From Collybiopsis luxurians FD-317 M1 (Eukaryota > Basidiomycota > Agaricomycetes > Agaricales > Omphalotaceae), in contig KN834756.1 in assembly GCA_000827265.1 (NCBI GenBank), positions 546,746 to 610,745 on the forward strand: a stretch of 64,000 bases of DNA. The letters run 5' to 3'. Below are positions 37,496 through 48,813 of the stretch, piece by piece. The number at the start of each line of letters is the position of its first letter. Positions within the stretch are counted from its first letter, which is position 1. Made by a program: the position numbers and the translations under genes. The notes under the pieces are model-generated. The model ran no database searches. It saw only the letters and a list, made by a program, of their open reading frames with translations, and was not told the origin of the DNA.

Positions 37496-39100
37496 CTATC
37501 CCGCATATGGAGGAGGGGCCAAGGGAGGGGCACCCACACCAACTGTTCCTCCGGGAGGACGCAGGTTTAACCCACGTCGTACAGTTCCCTTGACCGTGCC
37601 GAGTGTGTTGACCATTCTTGGATGAGCCTGCACTGTTTCTGATCTAGGAGCGTAAAGGAAAGGCTCTACATCCGTAAATTTGCGTAATCGCGCTTTCGCC
37701 TGTCGGCGGCGATTTCGATGCAGAATAAGTAACAGAATTGCAACAACAATCATGATCAGTGTGGCAGATGAACCGACTGCTATGCCAGCGGTGGTGCCTG
37801 CAGGCAAAGTTGTTGTTGAGACAGATGTCTGTGCTGCAGATGATGGCTGTGATGTAACTTTTCCGGAAGATGATGCGTCTGGAGTTGTTCTGAGTCGCAA
37901 GTGTCAATCAGCACTGCGAGATCCAGAGGGCAAAAGACTCGGAGCTTACATGTTGGATGTATTTGTTGCTTCGGCATCAACAATGGCGTAATCAACACTG
38001 AAGCTTAGGCCGCTTCCAGACGGAGGAAGGGCCGTCAAAGTAAGCGAGTGTAAGGAGTTCGACAAGTTGTCCATATAGAATAAAATCTGCCCGGGTCGAT
38101 AACCAAATCCAGGCTGAGTGCCATTATATGAAAACACTTCTCCGTTCCCATCTAGCTGAGCTGTATAGGGTGAACAGCCGGTCCCAACAGCCCCATAAAC
38201 AACTATCCGCGTCCCCTGTTTGGAAAAAAATAGAAATTAGGTTTTCTAATTGGGCTACCCATGGCAGGAAAGAGGGCTCACTTGGAAATTCAGGGAGGCG
38301 GTTGAGTCAGAGGATTCGGTGAAACTAAGGGTAAATTTAACCACAAATATTAATATATATATGTGTGGATGATCCTCACTGAAGAGTCTCGTTGTTGAAT
38401 CCTGGGAAGTTTGTACTGTCGGTGTTCCAGCTCTGAGGTGGATTATACGTAAACTCTGTATCTTGAACAACTTGATCCTTAATACTGGCAGATACCTCAG
38501 TTGAGAAAATCATCTACCAAGAAGCGGGAATCAAAATGTTGGGACATCGTTGATGTTTGAGAGAGAATGCTTACATAATCAACGTCAACGTCTGTCTGGT
38601 TACCTGATGCCCAATTGGTGAGCACCACGGTGTGAAGACCATGCGAAAGGGAACCAAGATTATCATACATGACATAATTGAAGAGTTGATCATTCATATC
38701 TGGTGGTGAGCCAGTCCTGTCTGTTAGACCGACCGAGCCATCGACAGTAACACTGGAAAACAAAATATCAGCCTTTAGATTTGTACAATTTGGTTTCATC
38801 ATTGCACACCTATACGGACCGTCATTCCACCTATACGAACTTACTATCCTAACTCCGGTGCCCGTGAACTTGAGGGTCGCTGTGGCTCCACTAGAAGTAC
38901 TGTAAAGAAATGTACCATTGGAATATCTGAAAATCCACGAAATTAGCAGGTTATGTAGATGGATGATGTATGACGGACTGAGATTGCAATGGATCTCCAT
39001 CCCAGCCCCCTGTATGCCAAGTATTGTTGTCTGGTGGAGGGCTGTAGGTTATGAGAGGACTGAATGCGTCAACAATGATGGTTTCCTGCGAGACTGACAT
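37496..39100 (-). CDS. Type I single-pass membrane protein with extracellular beta-sandwich-like repeats
   Basis: About six exons join in frame from ATG 39100 (or a further upstream exon, since a splice acceptor TCTCGCAG lies just inside) to TAG 37496-37498. Two similar extracellular blocks are seen: one around 38930-38580 (YSNGTFLYSTSSGATATLKF, GTGVRIVSSYRWNDGPY, GLHTVVLTNW) and one around 38220-37940 (GTRIVVYGAVGTGCSPYTAQ, NSLHSLTLTALP). Each looks like a galactose-binding-type jelly roll common in Agaricomycete surface proteins. They are followed by a Ser/Thr-rich stalk, one transmembrane helix (GSSATLIMIVVAILLLIL), a stop-transfer HRNRRRQAKAR and a Pro-rich cytoplasmic tail. Several N-glycosylation sequons are present. 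No signal peptide is visible in the modelled start, so the true 5' exon is probably missing. Confidence 0.75.
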
Positions 39101-39148
39101 AACCTCAAACAACGAAGAGATCCCAAATTTGAAATGACTGAAATACAA

Positions 39149-42100
39149 TAAAGAGCGGATAGCGCACTGCTGCGGAAGCCTAAAGGAGGGAGAGTAGAAA
39201 GGGAATTACAGTCTTAAGACCGTGAACTAATCATTTTTTGTAGGAGAACCCGGAAGCAATTATGTCCTAGTTGATGATTGAGATCAAAAATGAATGATGG
39301 TACGCATGTAGGAATTTCGGGAATTTCTGTATTCAGTCTTGTAACAAATGATTTGGCTGTTGCGCAGTATATAAAGTTTCATCAGCAAATTTACCCGGGC
39401 CATGTAGGATGTAGATGGTGTACATGGTAATGATATGTTGGAGACACTGCGTTATATATGGGCTTGGAAAACCGGATGCAATTTACGAGTCCGGAATGAA
39501 TGTCTTGCAGCGGACTTGCCCATTTTCTCACGGTTCCCGCGATTCTCTAATTTTCCCCATCTATGGACTTGTCACTTTTTTGTGACCTTCTTGACAACGA
39601 TTCGCCCACCTTCGCTTCATTTTTTTTGCGGTTTTTCTTTGGCCTTCAAACTTGATGTTTCATTTTTGTTGTTCTCATGCACATAAAGGACAATGTATCA
39701 TTATTTCATTTACGAGGCAAGATTGTTCACTCACTACATAACTTACGAAACATTTTCTGACGGCCAAAGTCAAATTTAATTTGGACGCTATGGCTCATAC
39801 TGTTGCTCAGTGACATCAATGGGTCAACTCGACAGTTCATAACCTGTGTTTTGGTTCTCCTACCTGAGTTGATTGGGTTTTGTTGTTTCTCAATGAGGAT
39901 TTTCATGTTTGTTGATTTACTTAGTACTATCATGAGTGTTTTGGCTTCTTTTTCTTCAGTCACTGACTGAGATTGATAGATCTTACCAGCCACTGTTGTC
40001 TACTTATATCATTCACTTGCTTCGTCAATGCAAATAATACTTTCTCTGAGCAGGAACAACATTGGAGTGTTGGATATGATTCCAGTGGAAGATTTTGCAT
40101 TTTCACCAATTCGCTGTCCATAAGTGGCTTCTCATTGATAAGCTAGCTACACTTTGTCTCTGACATTTTCTCATTTTCTCAACCTGATCCTCTGTTCTGG
40201 CCCATTAAGGTAAAACTGCTTCAGATTGCTTTGCTAGCTGGTCAAGGAGCTTTGCTCACAAAATTTACCAAAGGTCGTGTTTGCATGCTCTTACCAAACT
40301 GTCACGGTGTCCATGCCACTTTGTTTCTTCATGCTCCATTTGTTCTTCCTCTATGTACTGACACTTTATCTTGTAACTGCAAATAGTGTATTTAATACAG
40401 TACCGCATACATTATTGTTCTAGCTTTGGATACAGGCGGTGAGCTCTGTAAAGCTACGAGCAAAACAAAGGAGATTGGAGGCACTGCAGTCTTTTCTTCA
40501 GCTGTCCTGATTTCTACTCTTGTCTATGTCTGACAGCCAGTGCTGCAATCTTGATTAGCCTAGATCCAAACATCCATATATTATTTATATTGTGTGTATT
40601 CCACATATCATGTAGATATTTAATATACTTATTCCAAATTTCCAAAAATCCATTGCCGTTATTAAATTACTTTGTCTGTCTATGTGTTTTGAGTTGTGGG
40701 CTTGAACAATATGCTGCAGGTTGACATACCACCGTAGAATCTGTTAAAGATGAGTTTCGGATTTCAGTAAGGCATCACTCGGCATTGCAGTGGGCTTGAT
40801 ATACCAGCACTGCAGATGTTGCTATTACTAAAGAGTTACTGCGCAAATCAACACACCATGCACATTCCTCGCAGTAGATTTGGACCTCTCCGCCGGACCT
40901 GCAGAGCTATTAAGTACAGATATGTTTGATTATTTTATATTTTACCTCTCCTGAGTCCTCATGTTCACAGTTGAAACTTGAAGGATTGGAAGCTTTCATC
41001 ACAGACTCTACTGTCTTTGTCGGTGTTGAAGGTGTTGCCATTATCTACCCAGCCCTCAAAGGCATCCCTTATCACAGTCAGGAAGGACAACACTTCACCT
41101 CTAGAATCATCGACTAAAATAATTGTGTATATGTACTTGATGGGATGTCAAACCACAGCCTTGCTGTATTGAAAAGTGAGAATATAGTCTCAGTGTACCT
41201 ATCCAAAAGTTCCACTCTAACAGCTTCTGCATTTGTGTCCCTGCAAATTTACTGTATACAACAAATGAATTTCACCCACTCCTACTTCTCAAAGATTATG
41301 AATTTTGCAAGGCTCAGCACCTCATTCTTGAGAGTCCAAACATTATATGCAAAATTACAACAGAATGCTTTTGCATGAGATCAGAAGCGGGGAAAGAGGG
41401 GATTAAATCGAAGTCGAAGACAGTATCTGAGTGAAATCAATATCAGATCGGGAATCACCCACTGCACGATATCCGATGCCCATGATCCGCACCTCAGACT
41501 TTCCTCTTAGATCCACCGTGGCTCGACCGAAAACTCTTCGATTCCTTAGCGAAAAATGGACAACATTCCCAAGCCCAAAGTTCGATATACTTGGAAAGAC
41601 TATTATATTTCACTGGAGCCACGAATGGCTTAGGCCTCTTGGCTGCCAAAATTCTCTGGACGCCGTCGCCTTAGAAGCTAATTTTGACAAGCAGAGGTCT
41701 GAGAAAGGTAAACGAGGCCATGCTTGTCGTCTTGGTGTTATTAGCTTAGCACTCAAGTTGAGCTGAGCGCTACAAAAAAGTCGTAATAATCATTGATAAC
41801 CTTCCCAACTAGCTGGGAGCCAAACTACGTCAGGCACTGGGGCGTATTCTGGCGTATTGTATGACAGACGCATGTACTGACCAATATATTACCAAGGAGT
41901 TTGCTAGTATCATCGACGCAGAACTAAGGTACCATTGGTCCTTTGGGCTTTGTGGCGATTGTGTCTTGAGTTTCGACTTGTGTTTATCCGAGCGTAATCT
42001 GAACATAGACGAAATGGGTACTGGTTTCATTTGAAAAGGGCCGTTCATATTTGACGACAAAAGGGTTTTCGGTAAGTACGTGAATACCTCGATAATTCGT

Positions 42101-42269
42101 ACGGTCCTCAGAGCCTGTCCTTACAAATACCGGTCTCAAACTCGGTGGAAAGATCAGTAACATGGTGCATATATTGCATTCTCCTCTGTCCACTCTCATC
42201 ACCTTCTGTTACTGATACCAAATGTCTCCTCCGTTTGTATGTAAAAGTATGCGTGGCCACTGGGGCATC
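39149..42269. other. AT-rich region without a supported gene
   Basis: Many short frames but no recognisable domain. Around 40920-41390 both strands carry frames that faintly suggest decayed transposon coding sequence; I could not assign them. 41430-41766 has a 111-codon plus-strand frame without known features. Confidence 0.4.
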
Positions 42270-42454
42270 GAAAATTGTATTTTTCCTGACCTAAGGAATG
42301 TAATAGAACACGACCACCAACTTTTTACTTGACCGTGATTAAGTCCATGATTCAAAAACCCTCTAATAGAGAAGAAAGAAATCACTCCGCCCATAAAGCC
42401 TGCCAATGAACAGGCAATCCCTGTATATGCTCTTACAGTCTCTTTTTTTTTTCT

Positions 42455-42953
42455 ATGAAAGAAAAAAATTGCCTTATCATGGGGCGAATCCGGGATAATC
42501 CAGCTCCATCCATTGTAAAAATTGTAACTCGTAAGGGATACGCAGTAGCTACCGGAGTACTCGAACTACACGATATCACCTGGGAGTTACAAGGTAACCT
42601 TTACTTTGAACCAATTAGGGTAGGTATTTACCATTGTCAGCAACATCACACTCAACCCCTGGAATTCTTCCGATACCGGGCTGAGAATCTATTTCATCAT
42701 ATATATCTGCATCCTGCTCGACGGAGATGTGAATGGTTGGAGAACATTCTCTACTCTGAGAGCTGGGCAATCCCGGAAGGGCGAGGCTTTGGGGAGTCTG
42801 GACTTGTTGATTTTCTGCAAATTCCAAAGCTGGAAGTGGGAGGCTTTGGTTGGTTTGGACACATTGACTTTTGGTAAATGCTGCCGCTCGTATGATGACA
42901 AGGTCAAAAGCAATGCCAGGCACTTCAATTCCCTGGACAATTGATATATGACT
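42455..42953 (-). pseudogene. Truncated copy of the seven-pass membrane protein tail
   Basis: The last helix and tail of the gene at 32319-33623 are repeated here (GIAFDLVIIRAAAFTKS, NQSLPLPALEFAENQQVQT) at roughly 75-80 percent identity, together with downstream sequence to about 42270. Similarity ends sharply at about 42953 (after GATATATGACT in both), so all upstream exons are missing. This copy lacks the 655-bp hAT-like insertion. A TAG appears where the other copy has a Trp codon in the possible next exon, consistent with decay. Confidence 0.75.
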
Positions 42954-44099
42954 CTGCCACTTTCTGCCAGAGATCAGAAAGCACCTCATTCTGCCTCTCA
43001 CGCCGTTTTTGCTTCCCACTCTTGTTATCCTGTCGATAATTCAGTGTTGCCGCGGTCCAGTGCATGAACCTACTGAACCCAGGGGTCCGGTTCAGGTTCA
43101 GGTTCAGTAAAACCTTGAAGGTTCGTGAACCTGGAGGTTCAAGGTTCAGGTGGTGGTGAACCTGAACTGAACCTGCAACAGTCTGCAGGCCAAAATATGT
43201 ATCTGAAAGAGGCAGATTGATTTTTTTTCATCTCTTCTAAGGTTAGTAACTCATAATTAAGGTAGAAAAAACTTCCTCAATTGAGTTTCTAAGTGAACAA
43301 ATTTAAATCTTGTTATCTGATATGCTATTACATCATACTTTCTCCCAGTAATTGAGATAAAAGCTGATCTATAGGACTATTTAACAACCTGACAGGCCAT
43401 TTTGAGTGAATAAATATGTATGGGTAGCAAAAATTCAAGTTATGGAGCTTAAAAAGTACTCATCTATTCAATCTGAAATTTTGAAGGTTCAGAGGTTCGA
43501 ACCTGGTTCTGAACCTGGACCGAACCTCAGGTTCAAGGTTCAACAAATGCTGAACTGAACCCTGAGGTTCAGGTTCAGGTTCACCAAAAATGGCAGGTTC
43601 GTGCACCGAACCGAACCGCGGCAACACTGTGTCGATTCAGTTTGCGGGCGGTACGGTGGAACTCAGATCCATTTTCACGCGTAGATACACGCATTCGGAC
43701 CTCAGGTGCCCTCAAATTCATCATATCCTTTTCCTCTGCCAATTCCTGCTTTACTTGGACTTCCGAAGGCATATATTTAGTAGACAAAAGATACCAAAAA
43801 ATATACAATATACCTGAAGTATTATTTATATACCTCTCATGCCCCTCATCGCGTAAAAAATTCCGCAACGCGTCCAGATTAACCCAATCTTGTGTGAGAA
43901 AAATTCTCGGGTGTTTCTGAATGAAGTCCGCATTGAACATCTGTTAATTGAGGAAGTCGTCAACACGTGTATAGAGCAAATGCCAGAGCATGTAAAAAAT
44001 ATGTCTATCACTTACATGGTTACGAAACGCGTCCAAGATGCAAACTGGAAGTTGATTGATGAGTGATTGAAGCTCATCATTCTCATTGTACCCAGCCAT
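42954..44099 (-). pseudogene. Unidentified gene interrupted by a hAT-like MITE
   Basis: Starts at ATG 44099 (MAGYNENDELQSLINQLPVC), with a good donor after FRNH and a second exon (MFNADFIQKHPRIFLTQDW, NLDALRNFLRDEGHER), then a charged exon with EVQVKQELAEEKDMMNLRAP. At 43630 the frame runs into the 588-bp element. On the other side of the element, sequence rich in Lys/Arg/Gln resumes in the same frame (SGKQKRRERQNEVLSDLWQK). At about 42953 it is joined to the truncated membrane protein tail. I do not recognise the family; the charged KQEL-type stretch resembles linker regions of transposon proteins. It is broken by at least the insertion. Confidence 0.45.
43042..43629. mobile_element. hAT-like MITE, copy 2 (588 bp)
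   Basis: Ends are CAGTGTTGCCGCGG and its reverse complement, with the same GGTTCAGG-rich subterminal zones as the other copies. The right flank is TGTCGATT; the left flank has TGTCGAT followed by four extra bases (AATT) before the element, so the target duplication is imperfect. It lies inside an open reading frame on the minus strand. Confidence 0.85.
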
Positions 44100-44415
44100 C
44101 GACGCGTCACTACTTCGTGGGGCAAGAAAGAAAGATGTATATTATTATTTGGGTATTAAAATCAATTTCCTTGATTACGAATTCCTTACTCAATCGCATC
44201 AACCTCGTCAAATGCTAAATGTCAAGATGCACACATTCTTTGAAAGAGGATAATAATCCGATTGAGATACGCTATAAGTATAGTTTACAATATATACAAT
44301 TCGACGACAGCCGATAACAACCCATTCAGAAAGAAAGAGAAAGGGAAAGGGAATATATGTACAATCTAATCTATATACAAAGAACGATACAAACAAAAAC
44401 AGGTTTGCATTCGTA

Positions 44416-46073
44416 TCAGGATTCAGCGACGGGAGAGGGCGAAGACTCTGTCGACACTATACGAGGCAGAGCAAAGCTAGACCAGAAAGTCGTCCTGGTC
44501 GCCGCTTTGCGTATATTGAGAACCATACGGGTAGTAAGAATACCAACGGCAGCGTGGAATGGTCTACACGCGACTGTTAATACAACTAGGATAAAGAAGG
44601 AACGAACGAAAGACTAGAAAAACCACCGGAATGCGTTTTACTTACCCGTAGCTAAACCAAGGAATGTGCGTTTTGTCTCCCTGATACTGAAACGTGAAAC
44701 AGTGTAATAACTAGCAACCCGACTTGAGGTGCTTACTATAACCATCAGGTTGTTGAACACGAGTATGCAGGCGATGCTGACAACGAACTCTCAGGTCAAC
44801 GAGCTGGTAAATCACAGATGTCGAGCTCACCCGAAGAAGTAGAGTAAATTATCTCGTAGCAGAACAGAATACAGCGAGATTCGTTTTCCTTTCACCATCC
44901 TCGCCAAATTCGATTCGAATGTCTTGTAGACGGCGTATCCAAACAGTAAACCCTCGTATGCTGTAGCTGGAACAAAAGCAGAAAAAAAAACAGCCTCAGA
45001 ATCAGGGTGGACGATATACTTCCAGTCAGAATCGGAATGATGACCCTTACCAGGGACCCACTGCGCCCACTCTATACCAGTATGGATCGAAGGACATCCT
45101 ACAACACTCTGTGCCATCGCATCTGCAATGACTTCCCGTCTTCTCTGAGCGTTATGCACCAGAATCCATAAAAACCCTGCGATGGAAGCCAAAAAAAGGA
45201 CAAAGTTGATGATTCCGATCTGTATATAGATTGATAGCAATTTATCGAGCAACTGAGCGGGCATGAAGGGTAGGCGAAAAAGAGGCTGTGGGTGCGTACC
45301 CGCTTGGAACAATCGTAGAGCGCAAAGACTCGCAATTGCATGATGATCTCTACTGCCCATAAACTTAGAGCACCTGTGACTCGAATGATGGCGTCCATCG
45401 CTACGCAGCTATTCGTTAAGGAAATCCGTCAGATTGAAGAGAGAGAAGATCTAGTAAATACGCACAGATTATCGGAAGGGATACCTGGAATCGCGAACAC
45501 ATGTATTTGGACGACGTCGAACAGTAAGAGAACCAGCGTGTAATAGCGGATCTGTATAAAGCATGTAGAGCTTGGGTTGAGGCTCGAGTTTTTGAACAGA
45601 AAGATGGAGGAGAACAGACCCAGAAAAACATGAATTTTGCAAAGTTGAAGTTCGTGGGCTGCAATTGGAATCAGATTTTTGGTGCTCAACTCAGGTGGGA
45701 GCATATCCAACGACAACGTAGGAAGCTTACCCATACATGAACCATCTTTAGTGTGGAGATAAAAGTTCAGCGAATCACAGCCCCGAGTTTTGGAGTATAT
45801 ACCTCATCTTCAAGCGTTAAAACTAAATTTAAGACAGACCGTACAGGTCAAACATGGAGGGGCGAGGCAACAGGAGATAAAAGACGTACAGTAATCATGT
45901 AGACCCCACGTCAAGCTAACCACTTGGCCCCAGAACGAACAGTCATCCATGAGTTTCCCGAAAAACCCCGCACGCAATCGAACGAATTTCAAAAAAATCA
46001 ACTCACAGCAAACGCGTCGCGGTACTACACTCGCTTCAAAGAGAGTCAAATATTGGTTATCTTCATCGGACAT
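44416..46073 (-). CDS. DUF6533-type multi-pass membrane protein
   Basis: Starts at ATG 46073 (MSDEDNQYLTLFEASVVPRR). A short exon near 45814-45835 joins to give the family signature DYFLTLEDE, followed by MVHVW and NFNFAKFMFFW, equivalent to the usual YDYLLTLDDE..YIW and K.LFF.NRY block. Later helices are YTLVLLLFDVVQIHVFAIPG, ALSLWAVEIIMQLRVFALYD, IGIINFVLFLASIAGFLWIL and an exon with YEGLLFGYAVYKTFES and LLRDNLLYFF. The C-terminal exon ends RMVLNIRKAATRT and a Ser-rich tail with TGA at 44416-44418. About ten small exons; a few joins near 44640-44760 are uncertain. These proteins are Agaricomycete-specific, have around seven helices and no established function. Confidence 0.75.
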
Positions 46074-46799
46074 GGATAAAGGAAGAGGAAAGATGATTAT
46101 TCGGGGTGGGGGGTCGTTTTGATAGTAAAAATCTCTAGAAATTTCTTGCCGCTTTTTATCATAGATTTTTCTCCAAAAGGTACATCATCCATGTATCGGA
46201 CTAGTGTTTCGAATCTAGATCCGTCTAGTAACAAATGAAATTATGTTGGTTCGTGAACACTGCGAACAGTGGACAATGGGCAGGGATTTGCAGGGACTAG
46301 GTAATATAAATATATTCTTCGTTGACTGAATATGTCAAATCGCATTATTTATTTCCACGTTTCGAGATGTAAGAGGAAGCAAGACTACCAGGAATCCACT
46401 AAGTACGTTAATCTAGTCCCGGACTTGACAGGGTGAATTTTGGCGAGGAGAGTGGAAGTATGTATCCAAGTAGTGGTCAATTTGTGGCGTCTCTTTCCAG
46501 AGTTTTTCGAGCACTTTGTGTTTTGTTCTTCGCTTGGGGGAACTAGCAAAAATCGTTCCTATCATAAACTTAAAACACTGCCATCTAACCGCCATCATGA
46601 TCTTGCCGCCAGCTCCGGGCCCCGAAAATGGGATTGCGACGCACGGAGCGTTCTACATAGTCCTTGGACATCTAGCCAATTATTGTCCTAGAATTTGCTG
46701 CGCATATACAGTAATAGAAAAAAAAGTACAGATACAAAATATACACCGACGTGGTAGAAAGGTAACAGTACAGTAGATTGCCAGAAGCTCTTCACGACA
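46074..46799. other. Intergenic region
   Basis: Upstream of the DUF6533 gene and downstream of the bZIP gene. No gene recognised. The part near 46680-46790 is probably the 3' untranslated region of the bZIP gene. Confidence 0.5.
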
Positions 46800-48104
46800 T
46801 TAAACCGATTCAGAGTCCTCGAACTTGAAATCGGCATCATGGACCTTCAGTATCTCTTGCAGAACCGTACATCTCGTCTTCCACTTTTCCCTCTCTCTTT
46901 CCAATTCCTCCACTCTAGCCTCCAGCATCAACTTGTACTCAAGCTTTCGTCTACGACTTCTCCGTGCGGCAAGGGTGGAAAGACGACGTTTGTATGCAAG
47001 TTTCTCCGGCTCGGAGGCAAAGGGTCCGGGGTGCGCAGGAAGGGTTCCTTCAGTAGCTGAACCTTCTTTTGCCTTCTTGGATGGACTCTCTGCACCGTCG
47101 TAGTCTCCCTCTTCGTCTGAATCAAGTGACAGATGATGTGAACGTTTCTTGGATTCGACGACGGGGGACACGGACACAGAATGCTGTCTTGGTCGAGTCG
47201 AAGCATCGGGGGCCGGAAGAGTGTCCGGGGTTAAAGTTCGTCGAGAGCCGTTTGCGGGCGTAGAAGCCATGCGAGCCGACGTTTGGGAACTCTGCTGGGA
47301 ATATAACAGATGGCGTGAGGAGTCGGGTCGGCCAAGACCGGAAACAGGATTTTCGGAGCCGAGTCCTGACTCGTCTTGACAGGGGAAGAGGGTGGGAGGA
47401 TTCGAGTCCTTGACTATATCAGTGTCCGAAGCAGTGGTATCCGCCGCGGAGAAGTCACTAATAGCGAGTTCATCCTGACCATCAGAGAGATCAACTGCAT
47501 CCATGATGGCAGCGTTGAAATTGAAGCCATCAACAGAAGGACCCTCAAAAGTATCATAGGGGTTGCTGAAGGGAGACGACAAGAACTCATCCCAATTGGG
47601 CGACCCTAGGCCTGGCATTAGGCATTGATGGACATGGGAAGGTAGATCTAGCTCACCTGTGGAGTCAGAGTCGAGTGCAGAAGCCGGCTCCGTTCGAGAA
47701 TCGTTCAGCGCTTGTGCAAGTTTCTGCATGTAGCTACGACGGAGCACTGTAAAATCGGGAAGGATATCTTGAGGCACATTGGGGCGTTGTGAACCTTGAT
47801 AACCGGCTACCAGGTGCTCGGATGGTGCCTCAAAAGCGTGAAGATCCTCGACATAGAAGGATGCCGCAGAGTTTACGCTGCTACGAGATCGAAGGGCTGA
47901 GGTAAATAATCCTGGACCTGCACTGGAAGAGTATTTCTCAGTTCTAGTTCTCGATGAAGACTGGTCAATCTGGCCCATCAAGGAGGTTTCTCGGGCATGA
48001 CTGCTCGAAGAATTCACGCCCAGAATTGAGTGTGTCACAGGAAGGAGCAGATTGGACAGGGAATTTTCCCGTCTGTTTGCCTTTGAAAATGAATGGGGCA
48101 TCAT
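46800..48104 (-). CDS. bZIP transcription factor, Gcn4/Cpc1-like
   Basis: An uninterrupted frame of 434 codons from ATG 48104 (MMPHSFSKANRRENS) to TAA 46800-46802. The C-terminal 65 residues form a bZIP: basic region KRRLSTLAARRSRRRKLEYK followed by a leucine zipper (LMLEARVEELEREREKWKTR) ending in FEDSESV. The AARRSR core and the extreme C-terminal position are as in Gcn4/Cpc1, the activator of amino-acid biosynthesis. The rest is acidic and Ser/Pro-rich, with a hydrophobic/acidic patch near DGQDELAISDFSAADTTASD that could be an activation domain. The asparagine that normally precedes TEAARRSR is serine here. Three Gcn4-type sites lie 170-235 bp upstream of the start. An open frame continues upstream without ATG, so 48104 is chosen as the first Met. 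Confidence 0.85.
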   Translation of the reverse strand: MMPHSFSKANRRENSLSNLLLPVTHSILGVNSSSSHARETSLMGQIDQSSSRTRTEKYSSSAGPGLFTSALRSRSSVNSAASFYVEDLHAFEAPSEHLVAGYQGSQRPNVPQDILPDFTVLRRSYMQKLAQALNDSRTEPASALDSDSTGELDLPSHVHQCLMPGLGSPNWDEFLSSPFSNPYDTFEGPSVDGFNFNAAIMDAVDLSDGQDELAISDFSAADTTASDTDIVKDSNPPTLFPCQDESGLGSENPVSGLGRPDSSRHLLYSQQSSQTSARMASTPANGSRRTLTPDTLPAPDASTRPRQHSVSVSPVVESKKRSHHLSLDSDEEGDYDGAESPSKKAKEGSATEGTLPAHPGPFASEPEKLAYKRRLSTLAARRSRRRKLEYKLMLEARVEELEREREKWKTRCTVLQEILKVHDADFKFEDSESV

Positions 48105-48275
48105 TGGAAAAGGTCGGTCCAAAACGACGTGCAACGGTATTCTCGTGAAACAGATATCACGATGAAATATACTAGAGCGAGAAGAAGTGCAACCAAAACT
48201 TTAGGAAACACTTACAGAAGCTTGGTGGGGCGAGTAACTTGAGGATGTGGATGTACGGGAACAAAGAGTGCAAGG

Positions 48276-48284
48276 ATGACTCAT
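48276..48284. promoter_or_regulatory. Gcn4/AP-1-type site
   Basis: ATGACTCAT, the perfect palindromic consensus for Gcn4-type bZIP factors, about 175 bp upstream of the bZIP start codon. Confidence 0.65.
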
Positions 48285-48306
48285 GAGGCTTTTAACGTCG
48301 CTCATG

Positions 48307-48315
48307 ATGACTCAT
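48307..48315. promoter_or_regulatory. Gcn4/AP-1-type site
   Basis: A second perfect ATGACTCAT, 31 bp (three helical turns) from the first, so both would lie on the same face of the DNA. Confidence 0.65.
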
Positions 48316-48329
48316 TACATTGCGCAATC

Positions 48330-48340
48330 TGAGTCACGTG
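48330..48340. promoter_or_regulatory. Gcn4/AP-1-type site overlapping an E-box
   Basis: TGAGTCA (48330-48336) overlaps CACGTG (48335-48340). The E-box could bind a bHLH factor. The cluster lies in the divergent region between the bZIP gene and the gene starting at 48814. Confidence 0.55.
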
Positions 48341-48739
48341 AACATATCGTCGGACGTCGGACGTCGGGCGACGTGGCGGTGCCAAAGTGGCGGCCTGTGG
48401 CAACAAGCTCTCGACAATTGACTATGACTTATTTGGCACTTGGGCGCTCTAGTGACAATTCTCGAAGGTGGTCTTTTGGGATGTGGCAACGGCTTTGATA
48501 GCTCAGCCGGCGACTATTGTTCCAAGTACAGACGAAATTTCAGACCAAGTAGGTACTTTGATTCGGAGCAGCCGTTGTGCACAATTTGTGCACAATTCGA
48601 ATGGTGCAAAATTTTTACTTAATCTTGTGGTCGTTACCAGAGGATTGTTCACACACATTTGTTAGGTGGCACCAATGATTGTAAACATTACCAGTGGCCC
48701 TGGATTGACCGGTCAAAGTACCTTGAGGTTATCATTCGG

Positions 48740-48748
48740 TATAAAAGG
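48740..48748 (+). promoter_or_regulatory. TATA box of the first tandem paralog
   Basis: TATAAAAGG lies 74 bp upstream of ATG 48814. The same word followed by TCT lies 87 bp upstream of the second paralog's start. Confidence 0.7.
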
Positions 48749-48813
48749 TCTGGGGGGCGCTGTTACTCGCCTTCCATTTCATTTCCCTTCCTGCGATTCT
48801 GCCCATCTCGAAT

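Noticed and set aside
40920..41390. Frames on both strands hinting at a retroelement integrase region
   Set aside because: No catalytic or zinc motif could be placed and stops interrupt all frames.
46839..47609. Several plus-strand frames of 64-92 codons
   Set aside because: They are shadows antisense to the bZIP coding sequence.
47955..48134. Extending the bZIP protein upstream of 48104
   Set aside because: The open frame continues to 48134 but without an ATG (the codon there is TTG), so the first Met at 48104 was preferred.
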